A stretch of 64,000 bases of DNA from Aeromonas rivipollensis (GCF_037811135.1 NZ_CP149130.1:733501-797500), one strand, 5' to 3'. Counted from the stretch's first letter, positions 27,546 through 36,439 are shown. Translations and numbers: made by a program. The notes: generated from the letters alone by a model not told the origin.

Positions 27546-27599
27546 GAGTTGTGGTCGGGAGGGATGCTGGATAAGAGGGATCTCAAGGCCCTACTCTTT

Positions 27600-27683
27600 C
27601 ACGCTCAACGCTCAACGCTCAACGCTCAACGCTCAACGCTCAACGCTCAACGCTCAACGCTCAACGCTCAACGCCCAACGCCC
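27600..27683 (+). repeat. Heptamer tandem repeat (12 units)
   Basis: One CACGCTC, nine perfect AACGCTC and two AACGCCC units in tandem, followed by degenerate GGTTCAC/GATTCAC units. It is not in a supported gene; unit copy number may vary between strains. Confidence 0.9.
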
Positions 27684-27954
27684 GGTTCACGATTCACGGC
27701 GTATGAATGGGGGAGTGAACGAGGTCATTGCCTTGCTGAGGGTCATGCGGCGTAGCCGAGATGGTCGGCGTGGCAAGGGAGAGCAGGTGGTTGGGGGGAC
27801 GATACACCTGCTTGTCTGGCCGCCGACTCAAATGTGCAACCCGGTCAGACTCGTATTCCCACCAGAGATAATTGGGCCCGCTGCCGGTGACGACAGGGGC
27901 CCATGTTTTTTGTGTTAGCGCACGGTCTTGAGGTCTGGTTTGTTCCGTGAAGGC

Positions 27955-29583
27955 TCAACGGGCCAGCAGGGGTTGGCCGTCAGGCAAGGACGTATTGACG
28001 GTATGGGTGGCGGGATGCTGCTGGAACTGGCGTACCAGCCTCTCCAGCTCGCCGAGTTGGCGCACCAGCTGGACTATGCCCTGCACTGCGTGGCGGCTGC
28101 CCAGGCTGGAGTCGTCGGCCAGGGTCTTGATGCTGAGCACGCTGCGGTCTATGTCGGCGGTGACCTGGGATTGCTCCTGCACCGCCTGGGCTATCTGGTT
28201 GCTGCCGGCGGCCACCTGCAGCAGGCGATCGCTGATCTGTTGCAGCACGTCGCCGGTGGCAGCGGCCTTGAGGCGGCAGCTGGCGGAGAGCCGCTCCCCC
28301 TGCGCCATGGCCTGCTCTGCATCCCCGGCACTGGCCTGCAGCAGGCTGATCATCTTCTGGATCTCGCCGGTGGAGGATTGGGTCTTGATGGCCAGGGTGC
28401 GGATCTCGTCCGCCACCACCGAGAAGCCGCGGCCCGCCTCGCCAGCACGGGCCGCCTCGATGGCGGCGTTGAGGGCCAGCAGGTTGGTCTGGTTGGCGAT
28501 GTTGTTGATGACGTCCAGTATGCCGTCGATGGCCCGGCACTGGGTGGCGAGGGTGTTGATCACCCCCTTGGAGGTCATCAGCTCGCCGTGCATCCCTTCC
28601 ACCTCTTCGATGGTCTCCTGCACGCGGAGGTTGCCCTCCCTGAACAGGCCGGCGGTCTCGTCCAGCCGATCGGAGGCGGCGGTCGAGCTGTGGGAGACCT
28701 CGCGGATGGATTCCGCCATCTGGGTGATGGCAGTCGCCACCTGGTTGGTCTGGGCCTGTTGCTGCTGCAGGTTGTCGGTGATGGTCTCGGCGTTGTGCAG
28801 ATCCGTCTGGGCGGATGTCAGGATCTGCTGGCAGGTCTGCTGGGTACGGGCCAGCACCGCATTGAACTCCGCCTGGTTCATCTGCATGGCGAGCTCGACG
28901 GCGGCGAGGCGATCGACCCGGCCTGTGTAGAGCAGCTGCATCAGCGGGTTGTCGAAGCGGCTGCGGGCCAGGGTTTCCAGTCTCGCGAGACGACGGGAGA
29001 GGGCCTGGTTGATGACGAGCGCCAGCATCAGGGACAGGGCGCCGAGCAGAAGGGGCCAGCCAGGGCCCTGCTGATAGCCGAGTGCAACCAGGGCTGCCAG
29101 GCAAGGCAGCATGCAGAGGAGGATCCCCAGGGTGTGGGAGCAGGGAGGCAGGCGCAGGGCCAGCGGTGTCTTGCCGCTGCGCATCTCCTCATAGACCCGC
29201 TCCGCCCGCTGCTTGACAGTGTCGTCCGGCGCAGTGCGCACCGACTGGTACTCCACCACCTTGCCGCTCGCGTCCTGGATGGGGGTGACGAAGGCGTTGA
29301 CCCAGTAGTGATCCCCGTTCTTGCAGCGGTTCTTGACCGGGCCCATCCAGCTCTTCTTCTGGCGCAGGTGGGCCCACATGTCGGCGAAGGCCTGGGGCGG
29401 CATGTCGGGGTGGCGGACCAGGTTGTGCGGCGATCCCTGCAGCTCCTCCAGGGTGAAGCCGGCGATCTGGCAGAACTCGTCGTTGGCATAGGTGATGCGA
29501 CTCTCCAGATCCGTGGTGGAGATCAGGTTCTGATGCACCGGGTAGAGGCGCTCACGCTGGGTAACGGGTTGATTGACTCTCAT
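27955..29583 (-). CDS. aer: Aer-type PAS-domain energy taxis receptor
   Basis: 542-residue methyl-accepting receptor. N-terminal FAD-binding PAS domain ([48 protein letters not shown]) is a close match to E. coli Aer and senses redox or oxygen. A hairpin of hydrophobic residues ([19 protein letters not shown]...LMLALVIN) anchors it without a periplasmic domain. The C-terminal signalling tip has the invariant hairpin ([19 protein letters not shown]...[14 protein letters not shown]) that binds CheA/CheW. ATG 29583 is chosen from alignment; 23 more in-frame residues begin at a GTG. Confidence 0.93.
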   Translation of the reverse strand: MRVNQPVTQRERLYPVHQNLISTTDLESRITYANDEFCQIAGFTLEELQGSPHNLVRHPDMPPQAFADMWAHLRQKKSWMGPVKNRCKNGDHYWVNAFVTPIQDASGKVVEYQSVRTAPDDTVKQRAERVYEEMRSGKTPLALRLPPCSHTLGILLCMLPCLAALVALGYQQGPGWPLLLGALSLMLALVINQALSRRLARLETLARSRFDNPLMQLLYTGRVDRLAAVELAMQMNQAEFNAVLARTQQTCQQILTSAQTDLHNAETITDNLQQQQAQTNQVATAITQMAESIREVSHSSTAASDRLDETAGLFREGNLRVQETIEEVEGMHGELMTSKGVINTLATQCRAIDGILDVINNIANQTNLLALNAAIEAARAGEAGRGFSVVADEIRTLAIKTQSSTGEIQKMISLLQASAGDAEQAMAQGERLSASCRLKAAATGDVLQQISDRLLQVAAGSNQIAQAVQEQSQVTADIDRSVLSIKTLADDSSLGSRHAVQGIVQLVRQLGELERLVRQFQQHPATHTVNTSLPDGQPLLAR

Positions 29584-29821
29584 GGTAGCGTCCGGCTGTG
29601 GAGGGGATGATGAGTCCCATTGCAAGCCGTGCACCAGAGTGTCAGAGGGCACTTAAATTGCGTTCAAAATGAATCTTGTTTGCTCAAAATCCGGAGATTG
29701 ACGAAAACGGCCCGGCCCGGTGTCTCCGCCTGCTGAATCGATTCGCTTTTTGGGAGCCGTTTTGGCAACGGCGTGACGGGTTTCGCAATTTGGCAAGGCG
29801 GGGCCGGGGGCGCCGCCGGGA

Positions 29822-30670
29822 TCAGCTGGGGAGATCAGGCTCGCCGGCCGGGGCCAGCATCAGGGTCTCTATCTGCAGGTTGGTGGAGAGCAGTGTCTTC
29901 AAGTCCTGCAGGTACTCCTCCAGGGGGGGCTCTTCCAGCAGCAGGGCAAGCTCGTTGCCGATGGGGGTGAGGCGGTAATAGAGCAGGGTGAGGTTGCTCT
30001 GGCGCTGGCGCAGGCGCCAGCGCTGATTGCCGAAGGCCAGCTCGACCCCGTCCGCAGGCAGGGGACCTGATTCCAGCTCGCCGCGGTGCAGCAGGCCGAG
30101 ATCGCACAGCAGCAGCAGGGCGCTGTAGGGGACCCGGTATTTGCCAAGCCCCATGCGGGTGACCTTGGCGCGGCTGAGGAGGCCGGCCCCCTTGTGCATG
30201 CCCAGCAGCAGGCGCTGCTCGTCGCTGCCCTCGTAGTGACAGGAGAGGGCGCAGATGCGCTGGAACAGCTGGGCTTCGCGCTGGGTCATCTCCTTGAGGG
30301 TGTTGAGGGCCCGGATGGAGAAGCGGCCCGGGGTCGCCACCTCCAGGGCGAAGATCCGTCCCCACAGCTGCTGCATGGGCACCATGCTGATGTCTTCGGC
30401 CAGTTGCAGGAAGCGGGTCAGCCAGTCGCTGTCCATCTCGCCGCCGGCCGCCGTCTCTTCGCAGTGGCGGGCGGCCATCACCATGATGGCTTCCAGATTG
30501 CGCTGGCGGGCGGCCTGATCCGCCAGATGGCGGAAGGTGGCGCGCTGTTCGAAGGTGCTGTCGCTGTTGCGGGTCAGCATGCCGTCTATGCCGCGACTGC
30601 GGGCCAGGCGCAGGGTCTGCTCCTGGCTGCTCAGGATGGCACTCTCTTTCTTGGGGGGCAGGTCAGCCAT
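29822..30670 (-). CDS. TIGR03899-type conserved protein
   Basis: 282 residues from ATG 30670 (MADLPPKKESAIL), with GGAG upstream. Soluble, no signal peptide or membrane segment. It matches, from memory of the family, the gammaproteobacterial TIGR03899 group of unknown function (NLEAIMVMAARHC, DWLTRFLQLAEDISMVPMQQLWGRIFALE). The middle segment resembles DUF2806-type proteins. Function cannot be stated. It lies downstream of the zinc operon terminator and is a separate unit. Confidence 0.7.
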   Translation of the reverse strand: MADLPPKKESAILSSQEQTLRLARSRGIDGMLTRNSDSTFEQRATFRHLADQAARQRNLEAIMVMAARHCEETAAGGEMDSDWLTRFLQLAEDISMVPMQQLWGRIFALEVATPGRFSIRALNTLKEMTQREAQLFQRICALSCHYEGSDEQRLLLGMHKGAGLLSRAKVTRMGLGKYRVPYSALLLLCDLGLLHRGELESGPLPADGVELAFGNQRWRLRQRQSNLTLLYYRLTPIGNELALLLEEPPLEEYLQDLKTLLSTNLQIETLMLAPAGEPDLPS

Positions 30671-30770
30671 GCTGGCTCCGTGATCGCAGGGTCTGGTGTT
30701 GAATGTTACTCCAACCTGGCCCATGAACAATCCCTCAGGCGGGGACGACGTCAGCGGGCTGTCACAGGAT

Positions 30771-30798
30771 AAAAAAATGGCCTCCCGCAGGAGGCCAT
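30771..30798 (-). terminator. Terminator of the zinc operon
   Basis: 9-bp stem ATGGCCTCC/GGAGGCCAT, 4-base loop, T7 on the minus strand, 10 bases beyond the DUF3299 stop. Confidence 0.92.
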
Positions 30799-30807
30799 CG
30801 GTATGGC

Positions 30808-31281
30808 TTACTCTTCGTAGACGCTGACCTCGACCGCCTCCATGGAGTAGGAGGCGGTGGCCATCTCGTGGCTGGAGCTGAGGGTGTGCATCTTGCCCTT
30901 GACCCAGATGGCGTCCCAGAGATCATCCACAGGTGCTCCCTTGGGGTAGCTCACATAGATCACCTGGTTGGTGGGGGGGGGCGGCACATGGATGCAGGCG
31001 CCGAAGTAGGGCACCAGCAGGAAGGCGGTGATGGTCTTGGCATCCCCCTCCAGCGGCACCACGAAGCCCGGGATCCGCACCTCCTGATTGTCCAGCTTCT
31101 TGTTGACGCCCCCCACCGGCTGCGGCACCGACATGGGGTCTTCGTGATTGACCTGGGGCGGTGGCAGCAGCTTTTCCCCCTCCGGGATCAGCACATCCCA
31201 GTCGATGGTCTTGTAATCGGCGGCCATGGCAGGCAGCACCAGCAGGCTGGCCAGCAGCGCCACTATTTTCCACTTCATCAT
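30808..31281 (-). CDS. DUF3299 periplasmic protein of the zinc operon
   Basis: 157 residues with signal peptide (MMKWKIVALLASLLVLPAMAA). DUF3299 proteins show a conserved core seen here as IDWDVLIPEGE, VRIPGFVVPLEG, FLLVPYFGACIHVPPPPTNQ and ASYSMEAVEV; the Cys-x-His in ACIHVPPPP is suggestive of metal binding. Last gene of the operon and, with the DUF2796 and ABC genes, part of a set like the Vibrio cholerae zrg zinc-uptake locus. Confidence 0.82.
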   Translation of the reverse strand: MMKWKIVALLASLLVLPAMAADYKTIDWDVLIPEGEKLLPPPQVNHEDPMSVPQPVGGVNKKLDNQEVRIPGFVVPLEGDAKTITAFLLVPYFGACIHVPPPPTNQVIYVSYPKGAPVDDLWDAIWVKGKMHTLSSSHEMATASYSMEAVEVSVYEE

Positions 31282-31314
31282 CTGTCCTTCTCTGTTTTGT
31301 CAGGGGCCAAGGCG

Positions 31315-32562
31315 TTAGACGCGGATGCTCATGCCATCGCTCAGGCTGTAGCGGTAGGCGCGGGCGGCGGGGAGCAGGCCTATCACCATGCCCGCCAGCC
31401 ACACCAGCCCCAGCAGTTGCCACTCGTAGGCGCTCGGCAGCCCCAGGCTCAGTTGCAGGCCATAGTGGCTGAGCAGCCAGGGGGTGGCAAGCCCCTGGCC
31501 GAGATAGAGCAGGGCCACCCCGAGGGCGATGCCGAGGGTGGTCAGCGCCATCGCTTCCAGCGCCAGCAGCAGGAAGAGGTGGGAGGGACCCGCACCCAGG
31601 GATCTCAATATGGCGAGCTCGCGGCGCCGCTCGTTGAGCCCCGCCAGCAGGGTAGTCAGCATGCCGATAAGACCCGCCACCACCACGAAACCGGCGATCA
31701 CCGACAGTGCCGTCTCCGCCACGCTCATCAGGCTCCAGAGCTCCTGCAGGGCGGCCCCGGGCAGTATGGCCATCAGCGGCTCCCTGGGGTAGGTATTGAT
31801 GCTGCGCTGCAACTGGAACGCCAGAATCCGGTTACTTAAGCCCACCATAAAGGCGGTGATGGTTTTCGGGGTGAGATCCAGTGCCAGCGCCTGCTCCGGG
31901 GTCACATTCTTGCTGTGGCGGCCGCTGTCCCAGCCGAGGTGTATCGCCTCTATCCCCGCCAGCGGCACATGTATGGTGCGATCGATAGGAGTGCCGGTCG
32001 GTGCCAGTATCCCCACCACCTTGAACGGCAGGTTGTCGTGCTGGCTGAAAGAGGTGTTGCCGGCGCCGTGGGCGATGACGATGGCTTGATCCAGCTTGTA
32101 GCCGAGTTTCTGTGCCACCTGGGCGCCGAGCACCGCCTCGAACGGCGTCTCGAACGGCCGTCCTTCGCGCAGTTGCAACGACTGCTGCTGGCCGTACTTC
32201 AGATGGGTGAAGTAGTCGCCGTTGGTGCCGAGCACCCTGAACCCCTTGTGGGAGTCACCGAGGGAGAGGGGGATGGTCCAGGCGACGCCTGGCTTTGTCT
32301 TGATGGCCTGATAGGAGTCCCAGCCCACGTTGTTGGTGGGGTTGCCGATGCGAAACACCGAGTAGAGCAGCAGGTTCACCTGACCGGAGCGGGCGCCGAC
32401 GATGAGATCGGTACCCGAGACTGTGTTGGAGAAGCTTTCGCGGGCCTGGGTGCGCACCCGTTCCACCCCGAGCAGCAGGGTAACGCTGATGGCTACGGCC
32501 AGCAGGGTAAGCCCGGCGGTGAGGCGTCGGGCCCAGAGACTTTGCAGGGCAAGTTTCAGCAT
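31315..32562 (-). CDS. FtsX/MacB-type ABC transporter permease
   Basis: 415 residues: N-terminal helix, a large periplasmic MacB-PCD domain (about residues 40-250) and three C-terminal helices with the FtsX fold (AGFVVVAGLIGMLTTLLAGLNERRRELAILRSLGAGPSHLF). The coupling segment NERRRELAILRSLGA is characteristic of LolE/MacB-type permeases, which move substrates in the periplasm rather than across the inner membrane. Pairs with the LolD-like ATPase upstream. A 29-codon ORF lies between them. Confidence 0.88.
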   Translation of the reverse strand: MLKLALQSLWARRLTAGLTLLAVAISVTLLLGVERVRTQARESFSNTVSGTDLIVGARSGQVNLLLYSVFRIGNPTNNVGWDSYQAIKTKPGVAWTIPLSLGDSHKGFRVLGTNGDYFTHLKYGQQQSLQLREGRPFETPFEAVLGAQVAQKLGYKLDQAIVIAHGAGNTSFSQHDNLPFKVVGILAPTGTPIDRTIHVPLAGIEAIHLGWDSGRHSKNVTPEQALALDLTPKTITAFMVGLSNRILAFQLQRSINTYPREPLMAILPGAALQELWSLMSVAETALSVIAGFVVVAGLIGMLTTLLAGLNERRRELAILRSLGAGPSHLFLLLALEAMALTTLGIALGVALLYLGQGLATPWLLSHYGLQLSLGLPSAYEWQLLGLVWLAGMVIGLLPAARAYRYSLSDGMSIRV

Positions 32563-32645
32563 GATGCCCTCCGGTTTTGTTGTCGTACCGCGTGGGTACG
32601 CATGGCATTCATCAGGGAGACGCAGTGTTGAACGGTGCTCAGCAT
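32556..32645 (-). repeat. 84-base duplication with 29-codon ORF at the ATPase/permease junction
   Basis: The string CCGGAGGGCATCATGCTGA occurs twice, at about 32556-32577 and 32639-32659. The first (upstream on this strand) ends the ATPase gene; the second starts the permease. In between a 29-codon ORF (MLSTVQHCVSLMNAM...) starts in the ATPase stop region, shares the tail QQNRRASC with the ATPase, and ends inside the permease ATGCTGA. Confidence 0.7.
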
Positions 32646-33328
32646 GATGCCCTCCGGTTGAGCTGTTGCAGGTTTTCGACCCGGGGGAAGAGGGGCTCCA
32701 GATAGGGGTCGTGGCTCACGAAGACAAGGGTCGAGCCCTGCTTGTCGCACTCCTCGAACAGGAGCTTGATAAAGGCGGCCCTGTTGTCGGTATCCAGGGC
32801 CGAGGTGGGCTCGTCGGCGATCACCAGGGGCGGCGAGCCGATCAGTGCCCGGGCGGCGGCGACCCGCTGCTGCTGGCCGATGCTGAGGGCATGAACGGGA
32901 CGATGCAGCGCCTCGTCTGGCAGTTGCAGCTCCCCTAGCAGGCGGCGCGCCTCCTGTTCCGGGCTCCCCTGCAAGCGGGCGCGCTTCTCGGGGGAGAAGG
33001 TGAGGGCGGCGGTGACGTTGTCCAGCACGGATAAAAAGGGCAGCAGGTTGAACTGCTGGAAGATGTACCCCAGATTGGCCGCCCGGAAGTGGTCACGGGC
33101 ACGGCCGGAGAGCCGGGCCAATGGCTGGCCCAGCACCTCCAGGGTGCCGTGGTTGGCGGTCTGGATCCCGGCCAGCAGGCCGAGCAGGGTCGACTTGCCG
33201 GAGCCCGACGGTCCCTTGATAAACACCCGTTCACCTTCGCTGATGCGCAGGGCGGGCAGATCGAGTACAGCCTCGCCACCTGGCCAGGCAAAGGCCAGAT
33301 CGCGGATCTCAACCACGGCGTTTTTCAT
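32639..33328 (-). CDS. LolD-like ABC transporter ATPase
   Basis: 229 residues. Walker A GPSGSGKSTLLGLLAG, Q-loop in FQQFNLLPFLSV, signature ALSIGQQQRVAAARAL (ISxGQQQ, slightly off LSGGQ), Walker B LVIADEPTSALD and H-loop VFVSHD are all present. LolD/MacB subfamily ATPase that would power the adjacent FtsX-type permease in the zinc operon. The zrgA-like gene ends 4 bases before its start. Its C-terminal codons are part of the local duplication. Confidence 0.92.
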   Translation of the reverse strand: MKNAVVEIRDLAFAWPGGEAVLDLPALRISEGERVFIKGPSGSGKSTLLGLLAGIQTANHGTLEVLGQPLARLSGRARDHFRAANLGYIFQQFNLLPFLSVLDNVTAALTFSPEKRARLQGSPEQEARRLLGELQLPDEALHRPVHALSIGQQQRVAAARALIGSPPLVIADEPTSALDTDNRAAFIKLLFEECDKQGSTLVFVSHDPYLEPLFPRVENLQQLNRRASC

Positions 33329-33332
33329 GGCG

Positions 33333-33944
33333 TTACCAGCTCAGTTTGTTTGCGGACGGGGTCAGCTCGGCTGCGGTCTGGCCGGTGGGCAGTATCCCCT
33401 GCACGCTCAGCTTCTCCAGGCTCGGATAGAGGCTGAACAGGGTCGCTTCAAGGCCATTGAGCTTGGCCGGAGTGGCGCAGGTGTAGGTATACATGGCTCC
33501 GAGATCGGCGTGGCCGGTGTCAGCGTGACCCGCTTCGTCATGATGGTGTTCATGTTCGTCGCTGGCAGCCTTGTCATGGTCATGGTCATGGTCATGGCCA
33601 TGGTCATGGTCATGCTCGTGATCCTCTTTGGCGGCCTGCAGCTCCTGCTGGGTCAGCTTGCAGCCGGCGGCCGGGTCCAGGCGGAACAGGGCGTCCGGCT
33701 GCTGGAGGCGGGAGACCGCCTTGGCGTATTGCGCCTTCTCTTCATCGCTCTTGGCGGCGTGCTCGAAACCCACCAGATCGGCGGCGGGTGCCTGCAGCTC
33801 GATCATCAGCTGGTTGCCATCGACCACCAGATTGAGGTGGCCGTGGCCGTGCTCGTGGGCGCCATGGCCGTGGCTGTCGTGTTCGTCGTGGTTTGCCTGG
33901 GCGCCGAATGCGGCGGCCGCCAGTAACAGGGTGACTGCTTTCAT
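33333..33944 (-). CDS. zrgA: His-rich periplasmic DUF2796 protein (ZrgA-like)
   Basis: 203 residues from ATG 33944: signal peptide MKAVTLLLAAAAFGAQA, then a His/Asp-rich stretch (NHDEHDSHGHGAHEHGHGH) and a second one in the middle (KEDHEHDHDHGHDHDHDHD, EHEHHHDEAGHADTGHAD). DUF2796 proteins of this kind bind zinc in the periplasm; in Vibrio cholerae the homologue ZrgA is part of a Zur-controlled uptake system. The flanking ABC genes and the Zur box fit. The symbol is by analogy and should be checked. Confidence 0.82.
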   Translation of the reverse strand: MKAVTLLLAAAAFGAQANHDEHDSHGHGAHEHGHGHLNLVVDGNQLMIELQAPAADLVGFEHAAKSDEEKAQYAKAVSRLQQPDALFRLDPAAGCKLTQQELQAAKEDHEHDHDHGHDHDHDHDKAASDEHEHHHDEAGHADTGHADLGAMYTYTCATPAKLNGLEATLFSLYPSLEKLSVQGILPTGQTAAELTPSANKLSW

Positions 33945-33979
33945 CGTTAATCCTTTGAAAAATTTATTGAAAAATGGAT

Positions 33980-34270
33980 TTAGCCGGATAAGCGATGAAG
34001 CGGTGGTGGTGCACGAATGCGGCACTGGCCAGCAGTGGTGGGAGTGACATTCGGCAGGGTGGCGCCGATAAACAGCGCTATGGCAGAGGACGGGGTGGGG
34101 ACGATGGGGGTCGGGGTCAGTGCCAGCTTGCCATCCAGATGCAGGGCGCAGAGGGTGCAGGCATGGCTATGGTCGGGCAGGTCGGCTTCAAGCGGGTGCT
34201 GTGCCAGCGCCGGTTGCATCCACAACCAGCCCAGCAGCAACACCCAGATTGTCAACGTGGAACGACCCAT
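33980..34270 (-). CDS. Small exported Cys/His protein in the zinc operon (DUF2946-like)
   Basis: 96 residues with signal peptide (MGRSTLTIWVLLLGWLWMQPALAQ). The mature part has DHSHACTLCALHLDGK, a HxHxCxxC patch resembling DUF2946 proteins and likely to bind a metal. AAGGG lies just before the ATG. It sits between ytfJ and zrgA with short gaps, so it shares the operon. No experimental function known to me. Confidence 0.7.
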   Translation of the reverse strand: MGRSTLTIWVLLLGWLWMQPALAQHPLEADLPDHSHACTLCALHLDGKLALTPTPIVPTPSSAIALFIGATLPNVTPTTAGQCRIRAPPPLHRLSG

Positions 34271-34313
34271 AGACCCTTATGGAAAGGGCGCCATCAGCGC
34301 CCTTCTCTCTGAT

Positions 34314-34856
34314 TCAGAGATGGGACTTTATGAGTCCCATCACCTTGGTTATCTCGGTGGCATCGAGCTGGCCATCTTTGGCAAACAGCACCTTGCCCTC
34401 TTTATCCAGCACTATGATGGCCGAACTCTCCGGCGCCAGATCCCAGGCGTTGCGGGCCATGCCCTTGGCATCCAGCACCATGGCGGACCAGGGGAACTCT
34501 TTCTTGCTGTCTTCGGCGCTGCTCTTCACAAAGCCGGAGGTGCCCCAGATGGCGTCATTGCTGTTGATGATGGTGACTGTCTGGTACTTGTCATGGGGCA
34601 GCTTGGCCGCCTTGATCGCCTCTATCATGGGGGCGTTGAGCTCCTTGGCGCTGGAGCGACCCGCGATATGCTGGATCAGAAAGACCTTGCCGGTCAGTAC
34701 CTTGCTTTGCCAGGGCTGATAGCTGATCTCTTTCTCCTTCAGCACCAGTTCGCCCTTGTCGCCGATGTTGACCAGCGGTACCTGGGCCGACTCCTTGATG
34801 TTGTGGGCCAGAACCAGGGTTGGCAGCAGCGCCAGGGTAAGTACGAGATGTTTCAT
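34314..34856 (-). CDS. ytfJ: YtfJ-family periplasmic protein, first gene of the zinc operon
   Basis: 180 residues with signal peptide MKHLVLTLALLPTLVLA. The body matches E. coli YtfJ: VPLVNIGDKGELVLKEKEISYQPW, SKVLTGKVFLIQHIAGRSSAKELN, NSNDAIWGTSGFVKSSAEDSKK and EGKVLFAKDGQLDATEI. The fold is thioredoxin-like but lacks a CXXC pair. A GGAG site precedes the ATG, and a Zur-like operator lies 17 bases upstream. Its presence in a zinc-controlled operon suggests a role in metal stress, which is inference. Confidence 0.9.
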   Translation of the reverse strand: MKHLVLTLALLPTLVLAHNIKESAQVPLVNIGDKGELVLKEKEISYQPWQSKVLTGKVFLIQHIAGRSSAKELNAPMIEAIKAAKLPHDKYQTVTIINSNDAIWGTSGFVKSSAEDSKKEFPWSAMVLDAKGMARNAWDLAPESSAIIVLDKEGKVLFAKDGQLDATEITKVMGLIKSHL

Positions 34857-34873
34857 CCGTATGACACTCCTTT

Positions 34874-34886
34874 GTTATGTTATAAC
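34874..34886 (-). promoter_or_regulatory. Zur-type operator upstream of ytfJ
   Basis: GTTATAACATAAC on the minus strand differs by one base from the GTTATAATATAAC core of gammaproteobacterial Zur boxes, and lies 17 bases before the ytfJ ATG. A TATAAC hexamer within it could be the -10, so repression by steric block is plausible. Confidence 0.7.
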
Positions 34887-35075
34887 GATTTTGGGATCGA
34901 GGGAATGGGACAACCCACATCCTAAACTGATCGGATCTGTTTAAAAAGTGTTAAATAAAAGCGAGGGTTGACCCGGTCGCAGAATCAATCTGCCCTTGAA
35001 TCTGCAAATAACGGCGGCAAGGATGGCATGGAGTCGATAAAAATCAACCGCTTGCCTATGTTTTGGGAGCTGGAC

Positions 35076-35954
35076 TCAATAGAGTGGCTCACTGATCAGG
35101 GGGATCTGGGCCATGGTCATCTGCTGGGCCAGCAGGGGGGAGCCGGTCAGCAGCACGTGGCGCTGGTTGTCTATCACCAGGGTATCCCCTTCCAGCCCGC
35201 TGTCGGCGGTGATGGCGAGCCAGGCCGGCGAGACGCTGCCGATGCTGATGCCCGGATAGATGATGCTGAGGTTGTATTGCGGCGCCAGCTCGGCCAGCAG
35301 ACTGGCCATCAGCAGCGCCTTCTCGTCACTGTCGGCCTTGTTGTCCTGCAGGGCCTGCAGGGGAGGGGCAAAGTGATCCATCTGTTCGGGCGGGGTGGGG
35401 ATGCCACTTAACCACTCCTGCAACAGGTTGACGCTGGTGGCCAGATCCTTGGCCGAGAACTGCCTCGCCAGGGGCTTGAGATCTCCCTTGAACTGGTAGA
35501 ACAGCTGGGAGTAGTTGGGCCTCACGCAGGGGAGCTGGCGATTGGCCGGGTGTACGCAGGGCAGCACCCGCATCTCGTAGAAGGCATCTTCCTGATACTG
35601 CTCATAGGCCTGCCAGAACTGGGTGGATTCGAGGCTGTTGTCATGCAGGGTGAAGGCCTGCTCCAGATTGCGGAACTTGGTCGCCGTCTCCGGGCTGTTC
35701 TGGTTGATCTGGTTGATGCTGTTGTAGAGCCTGGGGCTGATGTAGGAGTAGAGGGTCTCCAGCGGGTAGTTGAGGGAGGCATCGAGCAGCGTCATCTCGT
35801 GGCGGCTGGCCAAGAGGACCCGCTCGTCCGTGCTCAGTTGCAGGTGCTTGCGTTGACCGTCGGCTGATTGCCACTGCCAGCTCAGGTTGACCTCGTTGGC
35901 CATAGCCGCGGAGCCGAAGAGTAGACTCCACATCAGGCCTTGTGCCAGTTTCAT
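35076..35954 (-). CDS. Exported protein of unknown function
   Basis: 292 residues from ATG 35954 (MKLAQGLMWSLLFGSAAMA signal peptide, AGGA 8 bases before). The N-terminal third is beta-rich (NLSWQWQSADGQRKHLQL), then helical. Segment DNKADSDEKALLMASLLAEL recalls the helix after the catalytic Cys of transglutaminase-like proteins, but no Cys occurs there, so an active enzyme is doubtful. Two cysteines (LPCVHPANRQLPCVRP) form a tandem motif. Monocistronic. No known family. Confidence 0.7.
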   Translation of the reverse strand: MKLAQGLMWSLLFGSAAMANEVNLSWQWQSADGQRKHLQLSTDERVLLASRHEMTLLDASLNYPLETLYSYISPRLYNSINQINQNSPETATKFRNLEQAFTLHDNSLESTQFWQAYEQYQEDAFYEMRVLPCVHPANRQLPCVRPNYSQLFYQFKGDLKPLARQFSAKDLATSVNLLQEWLSGIPTPPEQMDHFAPPLQALQDNKADSDEKALLMASLLAELAPQYNLSIIYPGISIGSVSPAWLAITADSGLEGDTLVIDNQRHVLLTGSPLLAQQMTMAQIPLISEPLY

Positions 35955-36077
35955 GGTGTGCATCCTGCTTGGGTGATACTAAACAACTAGGTGAGCCGAC
36001 GGAATCTGGATTGGTCTAGTGATGACGATATTGGTAATTATCTGATCCAGCTTTAAATTTAATCAGGGAAATAAGTC

Positions 36078-36413
36078 ATGTGGGAAATAGCCATGAAGCC
36101 TGTTTCAATGTTTTTGCTGATATTGCTCTCGTTGCCGGCACTGGCGGGCCAGGTGATCGTCAATCAGGGCATGTCCACGGCAGATACCTTCGCCCTGCGG
36201 GATCAGCTGGCGCGGGAACATGAATGGCAGGAGTGGTTGCGGTTCCAGCAGGCCGTCAAGTGGCTGGAGGTGCTGCCGGTCAACTGCGATCTGGTGGGGG
36301 GCGCCGGGCAGGAATATCGCTGTGGTGACAACTATTACCGCCCCTATCGACAGAACGGGCGCGACCTCTATATCCAGGGGGACCCCCTGGACAGTCCCCG
36401 CAGCGGCCAATAA
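36078..36413 (+). CDS. Small exported protein of unknown function
   Basis: 111 residues (or 106 from ATG 36093). Signal peptide MKPVSMFLLILLSLPALAG. The mature part has two Cys (VNCDLVGG, EYRCGDNYY) likely in a disulfide and a hydrophilic, aromatic-rich C-terminus (YYRPYRQNGRDLYIQG). Both candidate starts have a GGGA site; the second gives the cleaner signal peptide. It ends at a terminator shared with ppa. Function unknown. Confidence 0.65.
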   Translation: MWEIAMKPVSMFLLILLSLPALAGQVIVNQGMSTADTFALRDQLAREHEWQEWLRFQQAVKWLEVLPVNCDLVGGAGQEYRCGDNYYRPYRQNGRDLYIQGDPLDSPRSGQ

Positions 36414-36439
36414 AAAAGGCGCCATAAGGCGCCTTTTTT
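36412..36439. terminator. Bidirectional terminator between small protein and ppa
   Basis: GGCGCC/GGCGCC stem with ATAA loop, flanked by A6 and T6. Confidence 0.92.

Larger units (their letters stand above)
27169..27954. other. Gene-free stretch closing the cassette island
   Basis: In order: possible cassette boundary GTTAGATG, an AT-rich stretch, repeat copy B, the heptamer tandem repeat, and a hairpin GGGCCC...GGGCCC followed by T6 at about 27867-27912 that points toward aer on the plus strand. No supported gene. Confidence 0.5.

Noticed and set aside
27600..27683. CRISPR array
   Set aside because: Units are 7 bases with no spacers and no cas genes nearby; it is a simple tandem repeat.
20924..27700. 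Integron integrase or transposase gene
   Set aside because: All frames in the island were considered; none shows tyrosine recombinase or DDE motifs. Repeats A and B have short frames but no recognisable transposase.
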